Shown here in pieces: positions 6,799 through 12,943 of a DNA stretch of 39,429 nucleotides. Position 1 is the first letter of the stretch; every line of letters begins with the position of its first letter. The stretch covers positions 1 to 39,429 of IMG/VR virus record IMGVR_UViG_3300035661_000155; one strand, written 5' to 3'. Source of the DNA: a virus. Made by a program: the position numbers and the translations under genes. Below the pieces are notes generated by a model that did not search any database, was not told where the DNA came from, and saw nothing but the letters and a program-made list of their open reading frames with translations.

Positions 6799-7470
6799 TC
6801 ATACCGCCGACTGGGCAGAACTGGCGTCTGGCTTCATGAACACCAGCCAGTGCGTCAGGCCTTTGCGTCCTGAAATATGGCCGAACAGCGGCTTGACTGG
6901 CGTTAACGCAAGTACTTCTCCGACTTTAATTTGCGTTTCGTTCCACTTGAAGACAAGCGTCCCATCGGGGTGCAGAACGCGGAAACACTCGGCAAAGCCC
7001 TTGCGCAAGTCGTCTCGCCAGTTGTCCGATAGTTTTCCGTACTTCGCGGCCATCCAGCTTTTCGGGCCTGCCGTGCGAAGGTGCGGAGGATCGAACGCAA
7101 TCAATTTGAAAGCCCCATCCTGGTACGGTAGCGCCCTGAAATCCAGCAGCGTGTCCGGCTCAATCCGCAGCGTTCGCGTACCGTTTTCGCTCCCGTTCGA
7201 GCGGTCGGTGACAACGATAGTCTCGCTGCGCTGGTCGCCGAATATGGTGTCCGGGTGCTTCCTATCAAGCCACATCATCCGGCTACCGCAACATGGGTCT
7301 AGCACTCGCGGAATGCAGCTACTGTAGCAAGGGTCGAGCACCGCCGGGAATGTCGGCGCCGGAGACGCGGCGACCCCTAACGCGGCGGTCAAGTCGGACA
7401 GGCCGCCGGCGCTGTTATTTTGAGTTTGTGTGTTATGCGGCCTGCCGCTTACCTCTACGTTAGCCGCCAC
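6799..7470 (-). CDS. SAM-dependent methyltransferase (DPPH family)
   Basis: Class I methyltransferase, substrate unknown (DNA, a nucleotide or a small molecule). The motif I-like VLDPCCGSRMMW is followed by a stretch around FGDQRSE, and motif IV is IAFDPPHL. The C-terminal part CFRVLHPDGTLVFKWNETQI is characteristic of a conserved phage family, usually near 180 aa, that starts just before motif I. The longest frame starts at GTG 7470 without a ribosome site, overlapping the previous stop by 11 bases. Its first ~35 codons run through an attC-like palindrome (7374-7466), so GTG 7341 (180 aa) or GTG 7305 (168 aa) may be the true start. Motif I is partly duplicated in tandem (VLDPCYSS then VLDPCCGS, 36 bases apart). 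It is the last gene of a three-gene operon. Confidence 0.8.
   Translation of the reverse strand: MAANVEVSGRPHNTQTQNNSAGGLSDLTAALGVAASPAPTFPAVLDPCYSSCIPRVLDPCCGSRMMWLDRKHPDTIFGDQRSETIVVTDRSNGSENGTRTLRIEPDTLLDFRALPYQDGAFKLIAFDPPHLRTAGPKSWMAAKYGKLSDNWRDDLRKGFAECFRVLHPDGTLVFKWNETQIKVGEVLALTPVKPLFGHISGRKGLTHWLVFMKPDASSAQSAV
7374..7466 (-). repeat. attC-like recombination site (site A)
   Basis: On the minus strand R'' GGCTAAC opens the site and R' GTTAGGG closes it. Inside, GGTAAG pairs with CTTGACC leaving one unpaired G, and CAGGCCGC pairs perfectly with GCGGCCTG around a loop of about 30 bases. This is the layout of an integron attC site: R'', L'', loop, L' with an extrahelical base, R'. The TAA stop of the 56-aa gene lies in R'', as in gene cassettes. 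The first 14 bases after R'' (AACGTAGAGGTAAG) are identical to site B at 21419-21508 on the other strand. The last base of R' deviates from GTTRRRY. Confidence 0.65.
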
Positions 7471-7630
7471 GTTTCGCGGCCTTGTCTCGTTTCCGACGCA
7501 ACTTCTCGGCGGCCTCTTTTACCGCTCCGTGGTCGCCTGGGTGTACCCATAGTTCCAGGCGGGTAAAGCCTTCGGCCTGGCGGCGCTTGCGTAGCGCAGC
7601 CATCCTTTCGGTGGCGGGCTTGGCGGTCAT
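7460..7630 (-). CDS. Small basic protein, unknown function
   Basis: 56 aa from the ATG at 7630, which overlaps the previous stop as ATGA, so translation is coupled. The sequence is highly charged (MTAKPATERMAALRKRRQAE...). A central LELWVHPGDHGAVKEAAEKL resembles a ribbon-helix-helix or other small DNA-binding fold with a long basic C-terminal helix (KLRRKRDKAAKR). Function is not recognised. A longer frame to 7762 exists, but it overlaps the upstream gene. Its TAA stop sits in the R'' box of attC-like site A. Confidence 0.6.
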   Translation of the reverse strand: MTAKPATERMAALRKRRQAEGFTRLELWVHPGDHGAVKEAAEKLRRKRDKAAKRGG

Positions 7631-7851
7631 GCGTCCATTCCTATGTTGCGCATCCAATTTTTGCGGTTCTCGCGCTTTTTCTCGCCAACGGTCGGAAAGC
7701 TGATTTCGGCTTCTATGAGTGCCGTTCTGGCGCCTGCAAGTTCTGCCGTTGCGATTTCCCATGCTTCCAGGCTGGCGCCCATTTCTGTTGCGCGTACATT
7801 TGCAAGTGCGGCGTCGTAGGTGGCTTGTGCTTGTTTGCGTGATGCGTTCAT
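7627..7851 (-). CDS. Small coiled-coil protein, unknown function
   Basis: 74 aa from the ATG at 7851 (GGAAAC upstream), reading MNASRKQAQATYDAALANVR and continuing as an almost uninterrupted amphipathic helix to about residue 55. The tail is basic (KKRENRKNWMRNIGMDA). It is the first gene of the minus-strand operon, 32 bases downstream of a good sigma-70 promoter. The in-frame extension to 7911 would cross that promoter, so I reject it. It is possibly a small regulator or host-interaction protein; nothing specific is recognised. Confidence 0.65.
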   Translation of the reverse strand: MNASRKQAQATYDAALANVRATEMGASLEAWEIATAELAGARTALIEAEISFPTVGEKKRENRKNWMRNIGMDA

Positions 7852-7882
7852 TTTGTTTCCACTGTGCGTTGTTGATGGTGTA

Positions 7883-7911
7883 ACTATAGCTCGCCGTAAC
7901 AGGTTACGCAA
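7883..7911 (-). promoter_or_regulatory. Sigma-70 promoter for the 6799-7851 operon
   Basis: On the minus strand: -35 TTGCGT (7911-7906), a 17-base spacer, -10 TATAGT (7888-7883). It lies just upstream of the 74-aa gene and diverges from the early promoter at 8290. Confidence 0.6.
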
Positions 7912-8289
7912 GAAGGTTGTTCATTGTTTTTCATGTTTTTATATGCCCCCCCCCGCCCCGCATCACAATTACGGCGCTGGGAAATGGTGCACTGTTCTAC
8001 GCGCTCCCAAACGTGAGCCTCCCCACAATAGAGCGCACCTCGTGTTGGATGGAGAACACGTGCCACCACTTCGTATCTGTGCGCTCCGGAACCAGGCAAA
8101 CCACCGTAGCGCCTCCGTTCGCCGCCTCGTTGGCTTTCTCCGCCTTTGGCGACCAGCCAACCTTGGGCGGCGAAGGTGTTGGTGTCTAGATTTTTAATGC
8201 CCCAAAAATATCAAATCGGGCCCAGCTCGCCGAACATGCGCGGATAGTCTATACAGTTGTGCGCAGCGAAAAAATAATTCAAAAAGTTC
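7912..8289. other. Long intergenic region between divergent operons
   Basis: About 380 bases without a gene I can support. It contains a C-rich tract near 7946-7960 and then GC-rich sequence with open frames on both strands (for example 7917-8189 plus). None has a convincing ribosome site or recognisable domain. It may hold a control region, an origin or a degraded gene. I see no iterons or tRNA. Confidence 0.4.
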
Positions 8290-8317
8290 TTGCACTCTCA
8301 TGATTTGTGTGTAGAAT
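8290..8317 (+). promoter_or_regulatory. Sigma-70 early promoter
   Basis: -35 TTGCAC (8290-8295), 16-base spacer, -10 TAGAAT (8312-8317). It drives the first plus-strand early genes. Confidence 0.65.
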
Positions 8318-8381
8318 ACAACTCATGGGATGCACGTTGCTTCCCTTCCGAGCCACGGGAAATCAGTGGATGGAGTTGAAA

Positions 8382-8606
8382 ATGACCACCTTTTACGCAG
8401 CAGACAATAGTTACGGTTCTGAAACCGATGCGGGGTTTTACAATACATCTTACGTGATCGCCTTCCCCTCCAAGGCCGCTCGCGACGAGTACGTCGCGGC
8501 CAGCCCAAGATGTTCAACTATCGCCATCAAGGCATCACAAATAAGGGAGCATGGCGCAGTTACATGCCGCCAGTCCGCCAATGGCTCGATTGAGCAAGTC
8601 TGGTAA
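8382..8606 (+). CDS. Small early protein, unknown function
   Basis: 74 aa. I choose the ATG at 8382 because GGAG lies six bases upstream. The earlier in-frame starts at 8307 and 8325 overlap the promoter. It begins MTTFYAADNSYGSETDAGFY and carries a short motif SKAARDEYVA often seen in small phage proteins with a beta-beta-alpha fold. It has no membrane segment and no Cys cluster worth calling metal-binding. As the first gene after the early promoter it is a candidate host-takeover or regulatory protein (inference). Confidence 0.65.
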   Translation: MTTFYAADNSYGSETDAGFYNTSYVIAFPSKAARDEYVAASPRCSTIAIKASQIREHGAVTCRQSANGSIEQVW

Positions 8607-8616
8607 GGGGCGGGCC

Positions 8617-9030
8617 GTGACAAACAAAGTCAAAGTTCGTGGCCGCCTCACCGTCGCCCTGGGCGGCGCGTGGCGGCTTTACACCGCCTTGATCCCTTCT
8701 GGGAGCCGGGCGATCGGCACAATTACCCGCGCTCCAGGCGACACTGGGGCGCTAGTGTGGCTAGACGCCACCGGCCTCTATATCCAAGTCAACTCCGGTT
8801 CTATCCGCTCCTTGCCGCAAAGCAGAGTAGCGGCGGCGGTGGCCGAGGTTCGCACGGGTAGCGGCGGCCCTGGCCGTGGACAGGGCGTTAGGGCGGTCGA
8901 CGGGGCAACTGGCCTCAAGCGCCGGAATATCAGCGTCGACGACGCCACTGTTGAAATCCTTCGCAAGTTCGGCGACGGTGATTTTTCCCTGGGTATTCGG
9001 CGCGCCGCCGCCCATATCAAAGCCCTATAA
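8617..9030 (+). CDS. Putative DNA-binding protein with RHH-like C-terminus
   Basis: 137 aa from GTG 8617, which has AAGGGG upstream. Starts before it overlap the preceding gene. The N-terminal half (about 1-75) is a compact, beta-rich domain of unknown kind. A Gly/Arg linker (about 80-100) follows. The C-terminal RRNISVDDATVEILRKFGDG and SLGIRRAA resemble the ribbon-helix-helix signature of phage proteins with the pattern ISVDD.T...LR..GDGN.S.GIR. It probably acts as an early repressor or DNA-binding factor (inference). Confidence 0.65.
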   Translation: MTNKVKVRGRLTVALGGAWRLYTALIPSGSRAIGTITRAPGDTGALVWLDATGLYIQVNSGSIRSLPQSRVAAAVAEVRTGSGGPGRGQGVRAVDGATGLKRRNISVDDATVEILRKFGDGDFSLGIRRAAAHIKAL

Positions 9031-9040
9031 CTTTCAGTGG

Positions 9041-9062
9041 CATCGGAAAGCCGCCGATGTTT
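9041..9062 (+). terminator. Weak terminator-like hairpin
   Basis: CATCGG and CCGATG form a 6-bp stem around a 7-base loop, followed by only three T. It lies after the 137-aa gene and before the next promoter. Confidence 0.3.
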
Positions 9063-9100
9063 ACCCGGTAGCACTGAAGAAAAAAATATTTAAAAAACGC

Positions 9101-9129
9101 TTGACGAGAGTTTTATTTTTTACTAAGAT
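9101..9129 (+). promoter_or_regulatory. Strong sigma-70 promoter
   Basis: -35 TTGACG (9101-9106), 17-base AT-rich spacer, -10 TAAGAT (9124-9129). It lies in a markedly AT-rich stretch and probably drives the main early operon from 9161 on. Confidence 0.75.
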
Positions 9130-9160
9130 TCGTTCACCCATTCACAAACGGAGAAAGAAG

Positions 9161-9448
9161 ATGATTGGAAAACACGTACTTGTCCGCACCCGCAGCGCTG
9201 GCGTTCATGTTGGCACCCTGAAATCCAAGGACGGCAAAGAAGTCGTCCTAACCGACTCCCGCCGTATTTGGTACTGGGACGGCGCGGCAACAATTAGCCA
9301 GCTAGCAATAGATGGCACGAGCAAGCCGGAGAACGGCAAGTTCCCGGCGGCGGTCCCGGAAATCCTCCTTACGGAGGCAATTGAAATAATCCCCTTAACC
9401 CAAAAGGCGCGAGATTCAATCGCGGGGGTGAAAGAATGGAAACTGTAA
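9161..9448 (+). CDS. DUF6948-like conserved phage protein
   Basis: 95 aa, ATG preceded by GGAG. It reads MIGKHVLVRTRSAGVHVGTL, then RRIWYWDGAATISQLA and a TEAIEIIPLT stretch. From memory of the family this is the DUF6948 pattern (GK.VLVRT.SAGVH.GTL, RR.WYW.GA..LS.LA..GTS.P, LTEA.EI.P). Such genes are small phage proteins of unknown role. They often lie next to short Gly-rich repeat genes, as here. It is the first gene of the operon behind the strong promoter at 9101, and its stop overlaps the start of the next gene. Confidence 0.75.
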   Translation: MIGKHVLVRTRSAGVHVGTLKSKDGKEVVLTDSRRIWYWDGAATISQLAIDGTSKPENGKFPAAVPEILLTEAIEIIPLTQKARDSIAGVKEWKL

Positions 9449-9528
9449 ACGGATACTGCGACGGCTCTGGCTCGCGCTCGGGCGACGGATCGGGCTCGGG
9501 CTACAGAGACGGCTCGGGCATCGGCTAA
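9436..9528 (+). CDS. Small Gly-Ser repeat peptide (first copy)
   Basis: 30 aa (METVNGYCDGSGSRSGDGSG...), starting inside the end of the previous gene in another frame. It is built almost entirely of GSG/DGSG units encoded by GGCTCG and GGATCG hexamers, and closely resembles the 76-aa protein downstream. Function unknown. It is probably a short relict or paralogue of that protein. Confidence 0.5.
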   Translation: METVNGYCDGSGSRSGDGSGSGYRDGSGIG

Positions 9529-9584
9529 AACAGGAGAAGAAGCATGAACAAGACGAACAAAATGAGCGGGGTGGCAGTATGAGC
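9523..9584 (+). repeat. Imperfect direct repeat, copy 1 (leader module)
   Basis: This ~62-base module reads GGCTAAAACA, an AGGAGAAG ribosome site, a 12-codon leader and GGTGGCAGTATGAGC. It is repeated at 9804-9865 with a few substitutions. The two copies bracket the 76-aa Gly-Ser gene, which suggests a segmental duplication. Confidence 0.65.
9544..9582 (+). CDS. 12-aa leader peptide, copy 1
   Basis: MNKTNKMSGVAV, with GGAGAAGAAGC before the ATG. Its TGA overlaps the ATG of the Gly-Ser gene as ATGA. It is probably a translational-coupling leader. The second copy at 9825 has the same design. Confidence 0.45.
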   Translation: MNKTNKMSGVAV

Positions 9585-9809
9585 TGCTACGACGGCTCGG
9601 ACTACGGATACGGCGACGGATCGGGAGACGGATCGGGCTCGGTCTCGGGATCGGGCTCGGGATCGGGGTCGGGATCTGGATACGGCTCGGGATCGGGCCG
9701 AGGCTCGGGCTCTGGCTCCGTCTACGGCTCTGGATACGGCTCCGTCGATGGCTCGGGCTCGGGCTGCGGCTCAGGATCCTTCGACGGATACGGCTCGGGC
9801 TGCGGCTAA
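9579..9809 (+). CDS. Gly-Ser repeat protein
   Basis: 76 aa (MSCYDGSDYGYGDGSGDGSG, then almost pure GSGSG with scattered Y, D, V and C). The DNA is a degenerate hexamer array of GGCTCG and GGATCG units. Length changes by slipped-strand mispairing are therefore likely. Low-complexity proteins of this kind sit beside DUF6948-like genes in several phages; their role is unknown. Four Cys and repeated Tyr suggest a flexible, possibly aggregating polymer. It starts by ATGA overlap with the leader peptide. Confidence 0.6.
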   Translation: MSCYDGSDYGYGDGSGDGSGSVSGSGSGSGSGSGYGSGSGRGSGSGSVYGSGYGSVDGSGSGCGSGSFDGYGSGCG

Positions 9810-9865
9810 AACAAGGAGAAGCAAATGAACCAAGTGAACCAAGTGAGAGAGGTGGCAGTATGAGC
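9804..9865 (+). repeat. Imperfect direct repeat, copy 2 (leader module)
   Basis: Second copy of the module at 9523-9584. It has the same order of GGCTAAAACA, an AAGGAGAAG ribosome site, a 12-codon leader and GGTGGCAGTATGAGC. Confidence 0.65.
9825..9863 (+). CDS. 12-aa leader peptide, copy 2
   Basis: MNQVNQVREVAV, with AAGGAG upstream and ATGA overlap with the next gene at 9860. It matches the leader at 9544 in length and C-terminus (VAV). Confidence 0.45.
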   Translation: MNQVNQVREVAV

Positions 9866-10024
9866 GCATCTCTAGTAATCGCCCTGGTCGTCGCGGCCGC
9901 GCTGCTGGTCGCGCTGGTCTGGTGCGCCAGCCGCATGAATGGGATCGAGGAAAGCGATCATGAGCCGGCTGGCGACGTGGTCGACGTTAAATCGTTCCTC
10001 CAGCGATGGGAGGACAGGCTATGA
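9860..10024 (+). CDS. Small membrane protein
   Basis: 54 aa. One hydrophobic segment near the N-terminus (MSASLVIALVVAAALLVALV) is followed by a short acidic tail (EESDHEPAGDVVDVKSFLQR). It is probably a single-pass inner-membrane protein with the tail in the cytoplasm. Both ends overlap neighbours as ATGA, so it is tightly coupled. Function unknown. Confidence 0.6.
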   Translation: MSASLVIALVVAAALLVALVWCASRMNGIEESDHEPAGDVVDVKSFLQRWEDRL

Positions 10025-10128
10025 AAGCGCGCGACTACCTCGCCGACCTGGTGGCTATGCTCGCTATGCTGGCATTGCTATACAGCTTCTTGATTATTGG
10101 ATCGCTAATCGAGCAGGGGGCTCTATGA
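10021..10128 (+). CDS. Small membrane peptide
   Basis: 35 aa, MKARDYLADLVAMLAMLALL continuing hydrophobic to about residue 30. It is a single transmembrane helix with almost no soluble part. ATGA overlaps occur at both ends. Function unknown. Confidence 0.55.
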   Translation: MKARDYLADLVAMLAMLALLYSFLIIGSLIEQGAL

Positions 10129-10301
10129 AGCGCATACCCTATCCGATCCCGATACCGGATCGAGCAGAACTCATTGCCGCCGGTAAAAATGCAATGCGTT
10201 ACCCGCTCAAAACTCCGGAACGCGCAGTCGCGGGCTTTGAGGTGCGCGAGGTAATCGCGGCCATCGCACTCAAGTACGGAATAGAAGAGGCCGGCGAATG
10301 A
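10125..10301 (+). CDS. Small early protein, unknown function
   Basis: 58 aa, starting MKRIPYPIPIPDRAELIAAG. The proline-rich start is followed by a predicted helical part (REVIAAIALKYGIEEAGE). It starts and ends in ATGA overlaps with its neighbours. No domain is recognised. Confidence 0.6.
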   Translation: MKRIPYPIPIPDRAELIAAGKNAMRYPLKTPERAVAGFEVREVIAAIALKYGIEEAGE

Positions 10302-10474
10302 GCGACGACGATAACGACGGCGGCCTGCGCTGGTGGGCAGAAGTCGGGCAGTACGAACAAGACCGGCAATATCAACCCAATGAGCAAAAGGAGATTAATC
10401 GTGAAGTTCGAGAAGGCAGTGAGAAGGAAAGCCAAGCTACGGCTGGCGCTGACTGGCCCAAGCGGGTCGGGTAA
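10298..10474 (+). CDS. Small acidic ORF overlapping the ATPase gene
   Basis: 58 aa, MSDDDNDGGLRWWAEVGQYE and onward, starting by ATGA overlap. Its last 24 codons overlap the start of the ATPase gene in another frame. The chain of ATGA couplings before it supports expression. The overlap and lack of a recognisable family keep confidence low. Confidence 0.4.
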   Translation: MSDDDNDGGLRWWAEVGQYEQDRQYQPNEQKEINREVREGSEKESQATAGADWPKRVG

Positions 10475-11339
10475 GACGCTATCCGCGCTGTTGTTGGCGA
10501 AGGGAATTGGCGGCAGTATCGCAGTGCTGGATACGGAACGCGACAGCGCAAGTCTCTATGCGTCGTCCGTGTCCCTGCCGGATGGCCGAGTCGTCCAGCC
10601 GCCAGAATTCGACGCGCTGAGCATGTCCTCGCCCTACACACCAGAGAGATACATCGAGGCGATCCGCGCGGCTGAAGCCGCCGGCTACACCACGCTGGTG
10701 ATCGATAGCATTACCCACGAATGGAGCGGTGTCGGCGGCTGCCTGGAATTGGTCGACGAGATCGCGCGCGCTCGTTACCGTGGTAATTCCTGGTCGGCTT
10801 GGAACGACGTAACTCCGCGTCACCGCGCCCTGCTTGACGCGATCCTGCAAAGCGGGCTGCACATGATCGTGACGATTCGATCGAAGACGGAAACGGCGCA
10901 GCAGGAAGGGCAGAACGGAAAGAAGAGTGTGGTCAAGCTCGGCTTGAAAGCCGAACAGAGGGACGGATTCGAGTACGAAATGACTTCCGTGCTCGACCTG
11001 ACCCACGACGGCCACTACGCCGCCGCCACAAAAGATCGTACCGGACTGCTAATGGGGCGCGATCCGTTCGTTATCACCGAGGCAACAGGCCGCCAGTTGC
11101 TCGAGTGGCTAGAGTCCGGCGAGGACTCCGTACCTACGCCGCCGGCCGGAATGCCCGAAACAGCCGTCGCCGACCACTTGGCCGCAATCGAAAGAGCCGG
11201 AACGCTGGACGAACTCAAGTCCGCTTTCGGAGCGGCCTTCAAAGCCGGGAAGGCTTCTAACGATGCCGGCGCGCTGGACAGGTTCAATTCCGCAAAAGAA
11301 GCCCGCAAGGCCGCTGTATCAGAACAGGCTACCGCCTGA
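10401..11339 (+). CDS. RecA/Sak4-like recombination ATPase (AAA_24)
   Basis: Probable single-strand annealing or recombinase ATPase. 312 aa from GTG 10401, chosen because AAGGAG lies seven bases upstream; an ATG at 10380 has no such site. Walker A GPSGSGKT is at 19-26 and Walker B TLVIDSITHEW near 103-113, with a RecA-like core to about residue 230. The C-terminal helical tail (PETAVADHLAAIERAGTLDE) looks like a small interaction domain. Sak4-type proteins act with phage SSB, which is encoded two genes downstream together with a 3'-5' exonuclease and NinB. This makes a coherent replication-recombination cluster. Confidence 0.8.
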   Translation: MKFEKAVRRKAKLRLALTGPSGSGKTLSALLLAKGIGGSIAVLDTERDSASLYASSVSLPDGRVVQPPEFDALSMSSPYTPERYIEAIRAAEAAGYTTLVIDSITHEWSGVGGCLELVDEIARARYRGNSWSAWNDVTPRHRALLDAILQSGLHMIVTIRSKTETAQQEGQNGKKSVVKLGLKAEQRDGFEYEMTSVLDLTHDGHYAAATKDRTGLLMGRDPFVITEATGRQLLEWLESGEDSVPTPPAGMPETAVADHLAAIERAGTLDELKSAFGAAFKAGKASNDAGALDRFNSAKEARKAAVSEQATA

Positions 11340-11362
11340 TTCTGCCAACCAAGGAGAAGAAA

Positions 11363-12091
11363 GTGAATATATACATCGACATTGAAACCATCCCCGGCCA
11401 GAGCCAGGCCGTGCTGGAGGCAATACGCGAGGATGCCGCCATCGAAAAGGCGGCTATTCGCGCCCCATCGAACTACAAGGATCAAGCAAAGATCGACGAG
11501 TACATCGCGTCGAAGCGTGCCGAGATCGACGCGTCCAGCGATGAGCGGTGGCGCAAGACTGCGCTCGACGGCGCATACGGGCAGATTGTCGTAGCGGCTA
11601 TCGCCATCGACGACGCGACCCCGGTGGCGTTTTACCGAGACAACTATGTGTTCGCCGAACGCGAAATACTGCGCGACCTGTTTGCCGCCCTGGATGGGGC
11701 CAACAACCTGACCCGCCCGACGTTCATCGGCCACAATCTCGTCGGATTCGACCTGCGCTTCATTTTTCAGCGCGCGGTGATAAACAATGTTATCCCGCCC
11801 GCCATGATCCCATTTAACGCGCGCCCGTGGGACGAAACTGTGTTCGACACGATGACCGCCTGGGCCGGCGTAGGAAATCGCGTAAGCCTCGACAAGCTGT
11901 GTGGAGCATTCGGCCTGCCGAAGAAGGGCAGCGAAATCGGCGAAGAAATCGACGGCAGCAAGGTATGGGACTACGTGCGGTCCGGGCGGATCGCCGACGT
12001 TGCCGAGTACTGCAAAGCCGATGTGGAACGCACCCGCGCCCTGCATCGCCGGATGACCTTTGCCGACATTTCAGAGGCGGGGCAACTATGA
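11363..12091 (+). CDS. DnaQ-fold 3'-5' exonuclease (PolB exo2-like)
   Basis: Removes nucleotides from 3' ends, probably to process DNA ends for annealing. 242 aa from a GTG start with AAGGAG upstream. Exo I is IDIETIP (6-12), with D and E as metal ligands. Exo II is FIGHNLVGFDL (about 121-131). The Exo III-like part is AEYCKADVERT (near 220-230). A charged helical insert (about 15-60) separates strand 1 from the rest. The stop overlaps the ssb ATG as ATGA, so the two are translated together. Confidence 0.8.
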   Translation: MNIYIDIETIPGQSQAVLEAIREDAAIEKAAIRAPSNYKDQAKIDEYIASKRAEIDASSDERWRKTALDGAYGQIVVAAIAIDDATPVAFYRDNYVFAEREILRDLFAALDGANNLTRPTFIGHNLVGFDLRFIFQRAVINNVIPPAMIPFNARPWDETVFDTMTAWAGVGNRVSLDKLCGAFGLPKKGSEIGEEIDGSKVWDYVRSGRIADVAEYCKADVERTRALHRRMTFADISEAGQL

Positions 12092-12537
12092 AGCTCATCG
12101 GCGTGGCCCGCCTGGGCAATGATGCCGAGATTAGAATCACTCCAAGCGGAAAGCCAGTGGCTAACCTATCGCTGGCCTACAACTACGGCAAAAAGGACAG
12201 CGAAGGCAAGCGGCAGACACAATGGGTCGACGCCGCCCTGTGGGGCGACCAGGCGGAACGCCTCAAGGAGTGGTTGATCAAGGGAACCGTGCTGAACGTT
12301 ACCTGCCGTGACGTGCATATCGAGGTGTTCGAGGGGCGCAACGGGACAGGACACAAGCTAGTCGGAACCGTCGTTGACCTCGAGTTCGTTCCGAAGCAGC
12401 GAGACGACGGTGGCGGCCGGCAACAGGAACCACGCCAGCCCAGTACCCCCGCGCAGAACCGGGGCGGTTTCGCCGGAATGGACGACGACATACCGTTCTT
12501 CGACACCTTGGGTCGCACCTTGTGGCGGGTGGTGTAA
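12088..12537 (+). CDS. ssb: Single-stranded DNA-binding protein
   Basis: Coats single-stranded DNA during replication and recombination. 149 aa. The OB-fold is at 1-110 (MKLIGVARLGNDAEIRITPS, TQWVDAALWGDQAERLKEWL, KGTVLNVTCRDVHIEVF), followed by a Gln/Pro/Gly linker. The acidic tip DDDIPF, normally the very C-terminus and the docking site for partner proteins, is at 132-137. Here another 12 residues follow (FDTLGRTLWRVV). The ATG overlaps the exonuclease stop. Confidence 0.92.
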   Translation: MKLIGVARLGNDAEIRITPSGKPVANLSLAYNYGKKDSEGKRQTQWVDAALWGDQAERLKEWLIKGTVLNVTCRDVHIEVFEGRNGTGHKLVGTVVDLEFVPKQRDDGGGRQQEPRQPSTPAQNRGGFAGMDDDIPFFDTLGRTLWRVV

Positions 12538-12540
12538 CCC

Positions 12541-12930
12541 GTGCTACTGCGCGTTTTTGTCCTCAGCGAGGAACTCCGGGCGCGCGCTTTGTGGGGGTTC
12601 CTCGAGGCCAATTGGAGGGAGCTTGCCCATTCCGGGCGGCCACTTTCCGTCGAGGTCAAGGAATTTAAGGCGAAGCGCAGCTTGGAGCAGAACAAATTTT
12701 ATTGGAGGCTACTGAACGAAATTTCCGAGAAGGCGTGGGTAGGCGGCAGACAGTTCAGCACCAATTCCTGGCACGAACTCTTTAAGCGCACGTTCATCGG
12801 CATGGAAGAACTTCCGCGCGGCGGAACCGTCGGCATATCGACCACGACGCTATCCGTCGCCGAATTTTCAGACTACCTCAACCAGGTCGAGGCATACGCC
12901 GCGACCGATCTTGGCATCACCATTTCATAG
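12541..12930 (+). CDS. ninB: NinB-like recombination protein
   Basis: Binds single-stranded DNA and supports phage recombination (lambda NinB/Orf family). 129 aa from GTG 12541, three bases after the ssb stop. Characteristic stretches are KAKRSLEQNKFYWRLLNEIS (about 41-60), the basic HELFKRTFIG (near 79-88) and TTLSVAEFSDYLNQVEAYA near the C-terminus. Size and position in an SSB-exonuclease-ATPase cluster fit. Confidence 0.85.
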   Translation: MLLRVFVLSEELRARALWGFLEANWRELAHSGRPLSVEVKEFKAKRSLEQNKFYWRLLNEISEKAWVGGRQFSTNSWHELFKRTFIGMEELPRGGTVGISTTTLSVAEFSDYLNQVEAYAATDLGITIS

Positions 12931-12943
12931 ATAGGAGCACGAC

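Noticed and set aside
7917-8189. 90-aa plus-strand ORF in the divergent gap
   Set aside because: There is no ribosome site, the composition is odd, and it begins inside the minus-strand promoter zone. No family is recognised.
9205-9936. Long minus-strand Ser/Arg-rich ORF opposite the Gly-Ser genes
   Set aside because: It is a shadow created by the hexamer repeats on the coding strand.
11015-12046. 343-aa minus-strand ORF opposite the exonuclease gene
   Set aside because: The plus strand encodes a clear exonuclease. The antisense frame is open only because of GC-rich codon bias.
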